Of a stretch of DNA of 64,000 nucleotides, positions 51,904 to 61,798 are shown in pieces. Positions within the stretch are counted from its first letter, which is position 1. Every line of letters starts with the position of its first letter. The stretch covers positions 1 through 64,000 of the forward strand of contig CAMYNC010000012.1 of NCBI GenBank assembly GCA_947259685.1. Direction: 5' to 3'. The stretch is from an uncultured Desulfuromonadales bacterium (lineage in GTDB: Bacteria > Desulfobacterota > Desulfuromonadia > Desulfuromonadales > Geopsychrobacteraceae). The notes beneath the pieces are model-generated. The model did not search any database and was not told the origin of the DNA. It worked only from the letters and a program-made list of their open reading frames with translations. The translations under genes and the position numbers were made by a program.

Positions 51904-53133
51904 ATGAAAATTTTACATCTATGGCTCAGCGATTCTCCACAGATAGGTGGTGGTGGGGCTGGCTCAATGTTTCGGATTCACACAAACATGCGGAAAGCGG
52001 GCTATGACTCAAAAATTCTGTGTGAAACGAAGAAAAGCAATGATCCATTTGTCTTGACTAAGCCACCTTTAAGCAGAGGAGAATCGTTAGTTAGGAAGGT
52101 TACATCCAATTTAGGCTTAAATGATATTCATCGTTTTAGTTCGTTTAAACTGCACGAGCACGAAGAATTTCAAAAAGCTGATATTGTGAATTTCCATGGG
52201 TTGCTTGGCGGCTTCGTAAATTATCTTGCCTTACCAACCCTTACTGCAAATAAGCCAACAGTTCTGACTTTGCGGAGCATGTGGTGTTTGACCGGACATT
52301 GTGGCTTTAGCCTTGATTGTCATCGTTGGAAAACTGGGTGCGGTCAATGTCCCTATCCCGCTGCTCATCCACCGATCAAACGGGATGCGACTCGCATCGA
52401 TTGGAAACTTAAAAAATGGGCCTTTCAACGATCTAATCTGACACTCGTTGCTCTCAGTGAATGGCTGACTGAACAGGTTGGCCAAAGTCACTTGAGTCAT
52501 TTGCCTATTCGCACCCTGCCAAACGGAGTTGATTCCGAAGAATATCAGCCGCTTGACCAGGATGCCTGCCGGGAATCGCTAGGGATAAAAGATGAAAAGT
52601 ATGTTTTAATGTTTATGGCTGTTTCACTGAAGGATTTTAGAAAGGGGGGGGACCTCTTGATAAATGCCTTAAAGAAGCTCCCTCTTGAAATAAAAAAAGA
52701 GACAGTTTTACTTTTATTAGGAAATAATTCCCAAGACATTGAAGAAGAGACCGAGATTGAAACTGTTAATTTAGGTTATGTCTCTCATCACCGGTTAAAA
52801 ACAATCGCCTATTCAGCTGCGGATATATTTCTAATGCCCACTCGAGCAGAATCTTTTGGCCAGGTCATTCTTGAAAGTATGGCCTGTGGCACCCCGGTTG
52901 CTGGATTTAATCTTGGCCCCATTCCAGAATTGGTCAAGCCAAATCATAACGGCTGCCTTGCAGAGCCGGAGAACTCAACCAGTCTAGCAAGTGAAATATG
53001 CCGGCTCTTGAAAGATTCTAAACTTCGGGCACAGATGCGCAAAAACTGCCGTGAATTCGCTCTTGCTAATTACTCTACGGGTAAAGAGGTTGAGAATTAC
53101 ATCGGTTTATACCAAGAGGTTTTAAATACTTAA
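51904..53133 (+). CDS. Glycosyltransferase family 4 (WcaC-like)
   Basis: A 409-residue GT-B fold glycosyltransferase. N-terminal MKILHLWLSDSPQIGGGGAG, a cysteine cluster CLTGHCGFSLDCHRWKTG with GCGQCP that is typical of WcaC-type colanic-acid transferases, and the nucleotide-sugar binding region FLMPTRAESFGQVILES with the EX7E pattern. It adds one sugar to the repeat unit; donor and acceptor are unknown. Codon use looks more AT-rich than in the core locus, suggesting a variable cassette. Confidence 0.85.
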   Translation: MKILHLWLSDSPQIGGGGAGSMFRIHTNMRKAGYDSKILCETKKSNDPFVLTKPPLSRGESLVRKVTSNLGLNDIHRFSSFKLHEHEEFQKADIVNFHGLLGGFVNYLALPTLTANKPTVLTLRSMWCLTGHCGFSLDCHRWKTGCGQCPYPAAHPPIKRDATRIDWKLKKWAFQRSNLTLVALSEWLTEQVGQSHLSHLPIRTLPNGVDSEEYQPLDQDACRESLGIKDEKYVLMFMAVSLKDFRKGGDLLINALKKLPLEIKKETVLLLLGNNSQDIEEETEIETVNLGYVSHHRLKTIAYSAADIFLMPTRAESFGQVILESMACGTPVAGFNLGPIPELVKPNHNGCLAEPENSTSLASEICRLLKDSKLRAQMRKNCREFALANYSTGKEVENYIGLYQEVLNT

Positions 53134-53190
53134 CATCGTCTGGTTGATTTTGCTGGATATTTGCAATAGTTGCCAACAGGGATATTAAAT

Positions 53191-53898
53191 ATGAGAATTC
53201 CCCATCGTTTAAAAATGGCATGGGCTAAATTTTGGATGAAGTTTGCAGGACGTGGCTATGCAGGTAGGGTGGCCGCATGGCTCGCTACTTTTTCTTTTAA
53301 GCCTTATCACGGTCGGTATCCTCTCAGGTATTTAAACCCTGCTGGATTTGTCTCACCATGGGCACGTATCCATCATTCGGCGTTTACTCATGGCGACAAT
53401 GTATTTATTGGTGATCGGGTGACTCTTTTCGAGAATGAAAAAGGCGGGGAGATCCGTCTGGGCAAACATGTTGGCTTGTATGACAATGTCATCATTGAAA
53501 CTGGTTATGGCGGCCGGGTCGAAATCGGCGATAAATCGCGCTGCCAACTTGGCTGCCATCTATCGGCTTACAAGTCTGACATAATTATCGGGCGGGATGT
53601 CGGTATTGCCGGGAGTTGTCGATTTATTTCCAGTAACCACGGTCGTTCGCAGGATGCACATGGGGAGCTGGTCAGCAAGGGACCGATTGTGATTGAAGAC
53701 GGTGTTTGGATTGGAGCTAATGTAAAAGTTCTGTCTGGAGTGACCATCGGCATGGGTGCGGTGATCGCCGCTGGTGCGGTGGTGACAGCTGATGTCCCGG
53801 CCGGGATGGTCGCTGCAGGGGTGCCTGCCCGAGTCATTAAGGCCAGGTCTGATATTTCTGTGTTGCCTCAGTCGGAATTGGAGAATGACCCCTGTTGA
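53191..53898 (+). CDS. Hexapeptide-repeat acyltransferase
   Basis: AGGGAT about eight bases upstream supports the ATG at 53191 (235 residues). The protein is a left-handed beta-helix acetyltransferase with repeated [LIV]-G-x4 turns (VFIGDRVTLF, GEIRLGKHVGLYDNVII, GVWIGANVKVLSGVTIGMGAVIAAGAVVT in parts) and the DxxxxxxxxHG-type motif SSNHGRSQDAHG. It probably O-acetylates a sugar of the polymer or its precursor. Confidence 0.85.
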   Translation: MRIPHRLKMAWAKFWMKFAGRGYAGRVAAWLATFSFKPYHGRYPLRYLNPAGFVSPWARIHHSAFTHGDNVFIGDRVTLFENEKGGEIRLGKHVGLYDNVIIETGYGGRVEIGDKSRCQLGCHLSAYKSDIIIGRDVGIAGSCRFISSNHGRSQDAHGELVSKGPIVIEDGVWIGANVKVLSGVTIGMGAVIAAGAVVTADVPAGMVAAGVPARVIKARSDISVLPQSELENDPC

Positions 53899-54084
53899 GC
53901 GAGTGGGTTAAAATTCTCCCCTTCCGGGGGCCTATGGTATTGGACGAAACGAAGTTCATCCTGCCGCCGCTTTTTTCGCTTGGTGAATTTCTCCGTTTGA
54001 GTCGTTTAACTATAAATGAAGCGGTTCTGCAAATTACACTTAACCAAAACGTTACAGATTTAAATTGAAGTCTAGGGAGAACAG

Positions 54085-55068
54085 ATGGTTTCTGCCAAAC
54101 AGCCCAAAGTCAGTGTCGTCACTCCGGTTTACAATGGCGAAGAATTTTTGGAAGAGTGTATTCAGAGTGTTATCGCACAGACTTACGAGAATTTTGAATA
54201 TATTATTGTTAACAATTGCAGCACCGACAAATCGTTTGCTATCGCGCAAAAATTTGCTGAGCAAGACGCCCGGATCCGGGTAGTTAACAATGTCGACTTT
54301 TTAACTTCACTGCAGAACTTCAACCATTCGCTACGGCAAATGTCCTCTACCAGTGTTTACTGCAAGGTGGTGCATGCCGACGACTGGATTTTTCCGGACT
54401 GCCTGGAAAAAATGGTCGTCCTGGCGGAAATGAATCCCTCGGTTGGGATTGTCGGCTCTTATCGCTTGGTCAACAACCGCGTCGAATCGGATGGGTTACC
54501 CTATCAGCAGACCGTTATTCAGGGGCATGAAATGGCCCGGATGAACCTGACTAATGGTCCTTATACTTTCGGCTCGCCTTCTGCTCTGTTGATCCGCTGC
54601 GACCTTATCCGCAGCAAAGATAAATTCTACAATGAGTCTCATATCGGTGCGGATACTGAAGCCTGCCTTGAATTACTGCAGCAGTGTGACTTCGGCTTCG
54701 TTCACCAGGTGTTATCTTTTTATCGCATTCATGAGGGGGCGACGACCGGGAAAAATGTTGACTTGCAAACCGGCCACCCGAATTTCCTTTACTCGTTTAA
54801 AAAATATGGCCCGGTGTATCTGTCCGAAGCTGAATATCAGCAGGGCTACCAGAAAAGGATGACTGATTATTACCGCTTTCTAGGTAGCCGAATTATCCGC
54901 TGGTATGACAAAAAATTTTGGAAATATCATCGCGATGCCATGACTAATCTTCTAAATGAAGAATTCAGTTGGTCTCGGGTGGGGCAGGGAGCGCTGAATG
55001 TCGGTCTGCGAAATCTGTTGGATGTTAAGCAGCTCCTCAAAAAGCTAAGCAGTGGTTTTGGAAATTGA
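54085..55068 (+). CDS. Glycosyltransferase family 2
   Basis: A 327-residue GT-A transferase: [35 protein letters not shown], a DxD-type [13 protein letters not shown] and [11 protein letters not shown]. The N-terminal domain binds the nucleotide-sugar; no membrane segment is predicted. AGGGAGAACAG gives the ribosome site. It adds a sugar to the growing repeat unit. Confidence 0.9.
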   Translation: MVSAKQPKVSVVTPVYNGEEFLEECIQSVIAQTYENFEYIIVNNCSTDKSFAIAQKFAEQDARIRVVNNVDFLTSLQNFNHSLRQMSSTSVYCKVVHADDWIFPDCLEKMVVLAEMNPSVGIVGSYRLVNNRVESDGLPYQQTVIQGHEMARMNLTNGPYTFGSPSALLIRCDLIRSKDKFYNESHIGADTEACLELLQQCDFGFVHQVLSFYRIHEGATTGKNVDLQTGHPNFLYSFKKYGPVYLSEAEYQQGYQKRMTDYYRFLGSRIIRWYDKKFWKYHRDAMTNLLNEEFSWSRVGQGALNVGLRNLLDVKQLLKKLSSGFGN

Positions 55069-55440
55069 TGATTTAATGCCTCTTTTTTAGTCGTTTGACA
55101 GGAGTAAGAATTTTCCTCATCGAGGTTGAGTTTAAGCCAGAAAGGTTCATGGGAAAGTTATAGAGAGAAAAGCCCCGGTTCCATTTCTCTAATTATTTTA
55201 TAAAAAACCTTATATTTAAATAGCATGCCAGGTTGATTTAAGGTGTCGGCTTTCTTTACATCCTTATGAGGGGGCAGCTAATGTTTTATGATGTCAGGCT
55301 GTTGGGAGGTAGGTATTAAATTTGCTAAGTACACTTAATGGCAACTATCAGATTCTTTTTCGAAGGCTGGTTGAGATTTTTTTATCATAGTTTTTATTTA
55401 TGGGCGTTGTTAGGGCCCTCAAACAAAAAGGGGTTGTTTC
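55069..55440. other. Intergenic region before the large secreted protein gene
   Basis: AT-rich; no frame shows coding character and no hairpin with a T tract was found. It may hold the promoter of the next gene, which differs in class from the glycosyltransferases around it. Confidence 0.45.
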
Positions 55441-57303
55441 ATGTACGTACGTTTGGCTAAACACTGGCTGTTGATTTGTTTTCTGATATCGGTGTCAAAT
55501 CTATCAGCTTTTTCGGCCATCAATGTCATCACTCATAGTAATGATGGCACTCTTGCCGATGGGTTGAATCGGGTGACCGGGGGAACAGATTTTCTCCTTC
55601 CGCAGACTCAGCAAGGTGGTCAATATCTTATTGTCAATGAGTCTGGGCAGGTGATTAACATTATTCCCGGTGGCGAAGCTCTTTCCCTTGGGAATCTTCC
55701 GGCGGGGCACCAGGGTAAACTTGATAGCGGCATGCAACTGGAGGTTGTCGATATCGGTCAAAATCGTTACTACCTATGGAAAGGTGGCGTAACTGACGGA
55801 GGCGACTATTATGTCGTGGTCAATCGAGTGCCGGAAATATCGATTACCCCTTCAGTTGCTAATTTCGGCTCGGTACCCATGGGTAGCTTTCAGGATCTGA
55901 TTCTTTCGGTGTCCAATATCGGTACTGATGATCTGGTGCTTGGCGACGTTGCCTTGTTGGATCCACTTCAGGTGCCTTTTGAGCTAGTCGTTGGCCAAGA
56001 TAATTGCTCAGGGGAGACTCTGTCCCCTAGCGCATCCTGTACTTTTGCCGTTCGGTTTTCGCCTGCTGCTACCGGTGGCTTTAATGACGTATTTGATGTG
56101 CCATCCAACGACCCGGTAACCACCTCGGCCGTTATTAACGTCGCCGGGACCGGTGCTACGGTCACGCTCAATTTTTCGCAAACCGATTTTTCGGAGAATG
56201 GTCTAGGCTCTGGGGTTCCTAGTGGCTGGACTGAGCGCTGGGATACAGGGAAGGCTTCCTACACCGTTGCAAATTCCACAATGTTCCCAGGCGAGAAAGA
56301 ACTTGTTGTTAACTCCAATACCGGTGCCAGACGGCTCATTACATTGGATGCCGCTGATACTCTTGGCGCTGATACTGATCTGCTGATGTTGTTTAAAGAT
56401 CCAGTTAACGAAGGAAGTCTACATACCGATATTCGGCTATTTTCGAGAGCATCTGGCGCCGCTGGGAATGAGTCGGCTTATTTTTTTACGACCAATAATC
56501 ACCAGGGGCAGGTCAATATCTACAAATATGTGAATGGCTCTCTTACTCCTTTGACTGGTGGAGATCAGAAGATTCCATTTAATTCGACTGATCCTTGGTG
56601 GGTAAGATTTCATACCGAAGGAAGTTCGTTAAAGGTCAAAATTTGGCCTTATGGTTCAGTTGAGCCTACCGATTGGCAGTTGACCGCGGTCGATACTGAT
56701 ATCATCTCAGCAGGTTGGCATGGGCTTGGGAATTACTGGATTGGAAATCATATTTTTTATGAGTTCTCGGCAGTAGCGTTGCCAGACAGTGCTTCTCCTG
56801 TCAATGGTTTTGGCATCCGAGAAGTTTCTCCAATTGCTGTAAACCTAAACGCTGAAACTGGAAATACTACAGGATGGATTAATGAGTTCGGTAGCCTTGA
56901 AGTTAATTCAAGTACTCAAAAAAGCGGCAGTTACTGCTTCCAGGGAGGAGCACAGAATTTTCGCGCTTATCAGCGGATTAGTCTTGCACAAAGTGGCATT
57001 ACCGCACAGGACTTAGCTGCTGGTGCTAAAGTTGCCTTCCGTGCCTGGCAGCGTGCTTTAACTTGGAATAATGATCCTGGTCGAATCGGTATCCGTTTCT
57101 TGGATGCAAGTCAGACAGAAATAAGTTCTGTTTTTACCGATTCCGATTTTAAAAATTCCACCTATGTCCCTAAGGGTTTGATTAGGGACATCCCGACCAA
57201 TGCCGCTTATGTCGACATTTTGCTTGAAGGCGATTTAAAGAGCGGTGGCGCTGTGAGTACTTACTTCGATGATTTGGAAGTGAGCATTGGAGTTTTGCAA
57301 TAG
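55441..57303 (+). CDS. Large secreted protein with choice-of-anchor/ASH-like domain
   Basis: A 620-residue exported protein with signal peptide (about residues 1-26). After an N-terminal beta-rich part (INVITHSNDGTLADGLN) comes an ASH/choice-of-anchor D-like Ig domain (residues about 135-240: ISITPSVANFGSVPMGSF, LILSVSNIGTDDLVLG, CSGETLSPSASCTFAVRFSP). Two concanavalin-like sandwich segments follow (LNFSQTDFSENGLGSG, then INEFGSLEVNSSTQKSGSYCF). The C-terminus DDLEVSIGVLQ has no PEP-CTERM, LPXTG or membrane signal. It may bind or be decorated by the polymer. Confidence 0.75.
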   Translation: MYVRLAKHWLLICFLISVSNLSAFSAINVITHSNDGTLADGLNRVTGGTDFLLPQTQQGGQYLIVNESGQVINIIPGGEALSLGNLPAGHQGKLDSGMQLEVVDIGQNRYYLWKGGVTDGGDYYVVVNRVPEISITPSVANFGSVPMGSFQDLILSVSNIGTDDLVLGDVALLDPLQVPFELVVGQDNCSGETLSPSASCTFAVRFSPAATGGFNDVFDVPSNDPVTTSAVINVAGTGATVTLNFSQTDFSENGLGSGVPSGWTERWDTGKASYTVANSTMFPGEKELVVNSNTGARRLITLDAADTLGADTDLLMLFKDPVNEGSLHTDIRLFSRASGAAGNESAYFFTTNNHQGQVNIYKYVNGSLTPLTGGDQKIPFNSTDPWWVRFHTEGSSLKVKIWPYGSVEPTDWQLTAVDTDIISAGWHGLGNYWIGNHIFYEFSAVALPDSASPVNGFGIREVSPIAVNLNAETGNTTGWINEFGSLEVNSSTQKSGSYCFQGGAQNFRAYQRISLAQSGITAQDLAAGAKVAFRAWQRALTWNNDPGRIGIRFLDASQTEISSVFTDSDFKNSTYVPKGLIRDIPTNAAYVDILLEGDLKSGGAVSTYFDDLEVSIGVLQ

Positions 57304-57412
57304 CAGAGATATTTCTTGGCTGTCTATACCCATGTTGCTGAGGAAGATGTCTACATCTTACTGAATGGTTTTAGCATTAAATGTAGGTGGTAAAACTTAG
57401 AACCAAGCCGAT

Positions 57413-57444
57413 AAATGCTCCGTTGCATAAGCAGCGGAGCATTT
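57413..57444 (+). terminator. Hairpin after the secreted-protein gene
   Basis: AAATGCTCCGTTGC (57413-57426) pairs with GCAGCGGAGCATTT (57431-57444) as a 14-pair stem, one G-U, with loop ATAA. The T tract is weak, but its position between genes fits a terminator. Confidence 0.7.
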
Positions 57445-57569
57445 AATTGTTTGAATTAAATGAAGTCTGAAGCGCATATTGGCTTATAAATATGCTAGAT
57501 GGCCCCCATCGACTCAGATTAATTTTAAATCTCGTTGTTGGAAATGTTCCTGGGAGTTTCAAGCGTTCC

Positions 57570-58508
57570 ATGATTGATAAAAAAGTCACTTTTATTGTCC
57601 CGTTAAAAAATGAAGAGAGAACCATTCGCCAGTGCATTGATTCAATTATCAATCAAATGGTTGATGGCGATCAGGTGATTGTTGTCGACAACGGGTCCAC
57701 TGACAGGTCTCCCGAAATAGTTGAAGAATACAAAAGTATCCTATTTCTGGAAAATGGCGATGTTTCTATCGGCTGTTTAAGAAATATTGGGGCTAAATCA
57801 GCTCAAGGAGATGTTCTGGGTTTTATTGACGCTGATTGCGTTCTGCGGCAGGGATGGCGAAATGAAGTTTTTCGCTCATTTGAAAATCCCAAAATTGTGG
57901 CGACTGGTTCCAAGTACATTTTGCCTGAAAAGCCTCACTGGATTGAGCGTGTATGGTTTTCACAAAAAAAAGAATTTCCCGGTTCTGTAGCATATATAAA
58001 TTCTGGAAATCTTGCGGTTAGAAAAGATGACTTTGACAGGGTTGGCGGGTTTGATGAAAATTTAATCACCGGTGAAGATGCTGAGCTTTGCGGGCGTTTA
58101 AGGGCCAATGAATGCCTTGTATGGGAAAACCCTAAAATAGAAGCTGTACACCTTGGGAATCCTAAAGATTTGTGGAACTTTTACAAGAAGCAACGTTGGC
58201 ATGCTTTAGGGATGTTCGGGACCTTTAAAGTGTCCTGGTTCGATAAACCAGTGATCATGACTTTCGGCTATGTGTTGTCTTGGCTTGTTGTCCTGTTATT
58301 CGCGCTGCGGTCAGCATTGTTCGATGGGGAATTTCCTTTTGTTTTGGCAGTGTTAATTCTTTTGGGTGTGCCAGCCATTACGGCTGTATTCAGGTGTGCC
58401 CAGTTTGGGAAATTCAATTATTTTTTGCATTACCTTTGGCTCTATTCGATATATTATGCCGCAAGGTCTGAAGCACTTTTTAGGATTATTTACAATAAAC
58501 TTTTCTGA
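57570..58508 (+). CDS. Glycosyltransferase family 2, membrane-attached
   Basis: The start at 57570 gives MIDKKVTFIVPLKNEERTIR, a normal GT2 N-terminus; the frame extends to an ATG at 57492 with no better ribosome site. The product (312 residues) has VIVVDNGSTDRSPEI, GFIDADCVLRQGW (metal-binding DAD), SGNLAVRKDDFDRVGGFDE and GEDAELCGRL, then two or three membrane segments near the C-terminus. It is of the type that transfers sugars to lipid-linked acceptors at the membrane. Confidence 0.85.
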   Translation: MIDKKVTFIVPLKNEERTIRQCIDSIINQMVDGDQVIVVDNGSTDRSPEIVEEYKSILFLENGDVSIGCLRNIGAKSAQGDVLGFIDADCVLRQGWRNEVFRSFENPKIVATGSKYILPEKPHWIERVWFSQKKEFPGSVAYINSGNLAVRKDDFDRVGGFDENLITGEDAELCGRLRANECLVWENPKIEAVHLGNPKDLWNFYKKQRWHALGMFGTFKVSWFDKPVIMTFGYVLSWLVVLLFALRSALFDGEFPFVLAVLILLGVPAITAVFRCAQFGKFNYFLHYLWLYSIYYAARSEALFRIIYNKLF

Positions 58509-58655
58509 TAAGGGACTGTTGCAGACTCCCTATACAGCCTCCGATTAGATGAGATTATTGTCGACTCAGTAATCACAACATAGTTTTTCCTTTCCTTTCT
58601 GAGTTCGTTCAGAGTGAATTTAGTGGGAGCTTTGCTATGGAACGCTATTTCCGAT

Positions 58656-59894
58656 ATGCCAAATCCAATCTCTATACTTATAATTGATAACAGCTTTACT
58701 TTTGGCGGTGCAATTAACAGCCTTGAAAACCTGCTGAAGGCTCTGAATAAAAATTTATTCCAACCTGTGGTGGTTAGTGGCCAGCCGCTTGAATATCTTG
58801 AGACTCACTTCCCTGATTGTGATGTCCACCACTACCAGCCTAAGCTCCCCTGGATCAATAATCATATTTATCAGAGAATGCTCAAACTGCCGATGTTAAA
58901 CTTCAGGGCACTCAAGCTGATGCTGAATCTTCTACGTTATGTTTACTGGTTGCTGGGTGTCCATCTGCCTGAAGCTTTCACATATTATCGCCTTGGGAAA
59001 AAAGCCGATGTCTCTTTGGTGCATTTAAATAATATTCTTGGCAGTCAGCTGTCTGGAATTTTGGCAGCTAAAATGTTACGCGTTCCCTGCATAGCCCACC
59101 TGCGCGATTTTGAGGAAGTGCACCCGATTACCTGTTTCTACGCGCGGCTAATTCATCACCATGTGGCCATTTCTTCTGCTATTCGTGACAATCTCCTTGA
59201 TCTTAAAGTGCCAAAAGGGCAGATCAGTATTGTGCACGATGCTCTGGATTTAAATCAGTTTAATAGCGATGTGAGCGTTTCAGATTTACGTGAGGAGTTT
59301 AAATTAGGAGCCGATGAGCTATGCTTCGGCTTATTTGGGCGTATTGTCCCATGGAAAGGAACCGAGGAATTTCTACGGGCTACTCGCCTGGTCGTTGATC
59401 AATTTCCTTCTGTCAGGGCATTTATCGTCGGCAACTGCTCTGATGGTGATGAAGATTATTTCCATAAGATGCAGCAGCTGGTTACCGCTCTGAAATTAGC
59501 AGACCATGTGGTTTTTACAGGTTTCCGTTCAGATGTTCCGGCATTTATGAAAATGATGGATATCGTGGTGCATGCCTCAATCAGGCCAGAGCCATTCGGA
59601 ATGGTTGTTATCGAAGGGATGGCTATGGCAAAATCTGTGGTCGCAACCCGGGGTGGTGGCCCCTTGGATATTGTCGAAGACAATAAATGCGGTATCCTCG
59701 TCGATATTGGCGATATCGATAGCCTGGCGAATGCCATCAGCCGACTAGCACAATCAGCCGAGCTCAGGAAACAGATGGGGGAGGAGGGGCGGCGGCGAGT
59801 CGAAGCGATATTTTCTAATACTGTCTATGCCGCACGTATGGAAAAAATATATCAAGATCTTTTGTCTGGAACGACCTCACTACCAGCCAAGTAA
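58656..59894 (+). CDS. Glycosyltransferase family 4
   Basis: The ATG at 58656 begins MPNPISILIIDNSFTFGGAI, which aligns with the domain; the frame is open to a GTG at 58614. The 412-residue GT-B enzyme has the C-terminal motif FGLFGRIVPWKGTEEFL, HASIRPEPFGMVVIEGMAMA with the EX7E pattern, and GPLDIVEDNKCGILVD. It adds a sugar to the repeat unit; donor not predictable. Confidence 0.88.
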   Translation: MPNPISILIIDNSFTFGGAINSLENLLKALNKNLFQPVVVSGQPLEYLETHFPDCDVHHYQPKLPWINNHIYQRMLKLPMLNFRALKLMLNLLRYVYWLLGVHLPEAFTYYRLGKKADVSLVHLNNILGSQLSGILAAKMLRVPCIAHLRDFEEVHPITCFYARLIHHHVAISSAIRDNLLDLKVPKGQISIVHDALDLNQFNSDVSVSDLREEFKLGADELCFGLFGRIVPWKGTEEFLRATRLVVDQFPSVRAFIVGNCSDGDEDYFHKMQQLVTALKLADHVVFTGFRSDVPAFMKMMDIVVHASIRPEPFGMVVIEGMAMAKSVVATRGGGPLDIVEDNKCGILVDIGDIDSLANAISRLAQSAELRKQMGEEGRRRVEAIFSNTVYAARMEKIYQDLLSGTTSLPAK

Positions 59895-59962
59895 ATTTGT
59901 GGTTGGCGAAGACTGCCATAGTCTTTATTTTTTATTCAACTTTATTGCTGAAAATTCTGCTA

Positions 59963-60541
59963 ATGATCTATGCGAAATTAAAAGAGTATGTGCCGCAAGC
60001 GACCAAGAGAAACCTTAAGCGTTGGTGGCTGCAGGTAGGCGATACCTGCCGGTATCGTCTCTCTCGAAGTCATAAGGATCTGAGTGATATTCATAAGATC
60101 GTTTTTGTGTGCAAAGGCAATATCTGCCGCAGCGCCTATGCGGAATTCTATGCAAAAAAGGTTTTACCTGATACTTCGCTTGAAATAGAATCCTGCGGCA
60201 TTGATGTCGACCAGGGGCTTTACTCCCCAGCGACCGCCATTGAGGCGGCGAAAAGCCGCGGAGTTGATCTTTCAAAGCATCGCTCAAAGGGATTGATGCA
60301 CTGTGATATTGAGAGGGCTAATCTGATTTTGGCCATGGAGTATCGGCAATTTCAAGTGCTTCAAGAGCAATATCCGCAAAAGCAGGGCAATATCTATCTG
60401 CTCCGCGATTATGCCACTGGTCCTCAAGGTTTTGTTTGTAATATTTATGATCCTTTTGGTCTGGATGGGGATGAATTTACCCGCTGTTTTAAGCTTGTTG
60501 AGTTGGCTGTCAACGGGCTTTTGAAACAATCACAACCTTAA
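59963..60541 (+). CDS. Low-molecular-weight protein tyrosine phosphatase
   Basis: ATG at 59963 is one likely start (192 residues); a TTG at 59897 would add 22 hydrophobic residues. The catalytic loop VCKGNICRS (Cys50) and the general acid in YDPFG are present, with a longer N-terminal extension (TKRNLKRWWLQVGD) than usual. In capsule systems Wzb-type phosphatases dephosphorylate the BY-kinase; here the kinase is encoded at 37070-37906. Confidence 0.88.
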   Translation: MIYAKLKEYVPQATKRNLKRWWLQVGDTCRYRLSRSHKDLSDIHKIVFVCKGNICRSAYAEFYAKKVLPDTSLEIESCGIDVDQGLYSPATAIEAAKSRGVDLSKHRSKGLMHCDIERANLILAMEYRQFQVLQEQYPQKQGNIYLLRDYATGPQGFVCNIYDPFGLDGDEFTRCFKLVELAVNGLLKQSQP

Positions 60542-60550
60542 TCTTAGAGC

Positions 60551-61798
60551 TTGAAACCCTTGGAAAAATTATACGCGATTAAAATATCCGCTATCTGGGA
60601 ATATATAAAAACTCAGGACCTGCTCTTTTGGCTGGTCAATATTTATCTGTTTCTGGAATACGTAAGGCCCCAGGCTCTTTATCCAGCGATAGATGTTATC
60701 CCTTATGCCCAAATAGTTATTCTCTGGGCTTTGTTCCTTAGCATTTCCAAGGGGAATGCTTTTCCTATGGGAAATCCGGCAAGCAAGCTACTGCTGGTTT
60801 TCTTTTTTGTCATTGTCATCTCCTCTGTCCTCGCGTTAAATCCAAACTACGCTTTTGCGAGTCTTCCCGATTTCATCACCTGGATGTTGATATATTTTCT
60901 CATTATCAGGGCGATTGATACCAAAAAGCGCTTCTTTATCTTTCTGCTGGCCTTCCTCATTTATAATTTTAAGATGTCACAGTTCGCCTTTTTAAGCTTC
61001 GTCAAGCGTGGTTTCGCTTATTCGAATTGGGGCGGCGGGGGTGGCCCCGGATGGTTTCATAACTCTGGGGAGTTCGGCATCGAAATGTGCATATTCTTAC
61101 CGCTGGCCGCCTATTTCTTTTTGGCTTTAAAAAAATATTGGCCGGGTTGGAAAAAACTTTTATTTGCTCTGTTTCCGTTGACTGCAATTTCTGGCACCAT
61201 TTCATCCTCATCCCGAGGTGCAGTGCTTGGCGCGGCTTGTGTCCTTTTTTGGATGCTTATAAAAAGCCAACATAAAATCAAAGGTTTTGTTGCTGTACTC
61301 ATTGTCGGTATGATCGCTTTTTCCTTCATTCCTCCGGAACAGCTGGCCCGTTTTGAGGCTGCCGGATCTGACCGGACCTCGACCAAGCGCTTGGTTCGCT
61401 GGGAAAAGGGCCTCGATATGGCGGCTCAGTACCCACTGTTTGGCGTCGGTTATAAAAACTGGGGGACTGCAGATAAGAAGATTTTTGCCGGCAGCGGAGA
61501 ACTTAGTCATAATATATTCATTGAGTGTATGTCTGAACTGGGCTATGTCGGCCTTGGTGCCTTTTTATTTTTGATTATTGTAACCCTGACGAATAATCAT
61601 CATACCCGAAAACTTGCTGCTGGCGATCCCTATCTTATTAGCATGGCACATGGTCTGGATGGTGCTTTAATCGGTTTTATTGTCAGCGGATTTTTCGTCA
61701 CTGTCCTTTATTATCCGTTTTTCTGGATAAATCTTTCCATGACCGTTGCATTAAATACCGTTGCTCGGAAGGAAGCCCGTGGCACTGATGTCAGTTAA
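60551..61798 (+). CDS. O-antigen ligase-like protein, exosortase A-associated
   Basis: A 415-residue membrane protein with 10-12 segments, starting at a TTG. The C-terminal Wzy_C/O-antigen ligase loop is visible: FGVGYKNWGTADKK, followed by GELSHNIFIECMSELGYVG. The N-terminal region (YLFLEYVRPQALYP) and the length match the family described as putative O-glycosylation ligase of exosortase A systems. It could be polymerase, ligase or protein O-glycosyltransferase; sequence alone does not decide. Confidence 0.85.
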   Translation: MKPLEKLYAIKISAIWEYIKTQDLLFWLVNIYLFLEYVRPQALYPAIDVIPYAQIVILWALFLSISKGNAFPMGNPASKLLLVFFFVIVISSVLALNPNYAFASLPDFITWMLIYFLIIRAIDTKKRFFIFLLAFLIYNFKMSQFAFLSFVKRGFAYSNWGGGGGPGWFHNSGEFGIEMCIFLPLAAYFFLALKKYWPGWKKLLFALFPLTAISGTISSSSRGAVLGAACVLFWMLIKSQHKIKGFVAVLIVGMIAFSFIPPEQLARFEAAGSDRTSTKRLVRWEKGLDMAAQYPLFGVGYKNWGTADKKIFAGSGELSHNIFIECMSELGYVGLGAFLFLIIVTLTNNHHTRKLAAGDPYLISMAHGLDGALIGFIVSGFFVTVLYYPFFWINLSMTVALNTVARKEARGTDVS

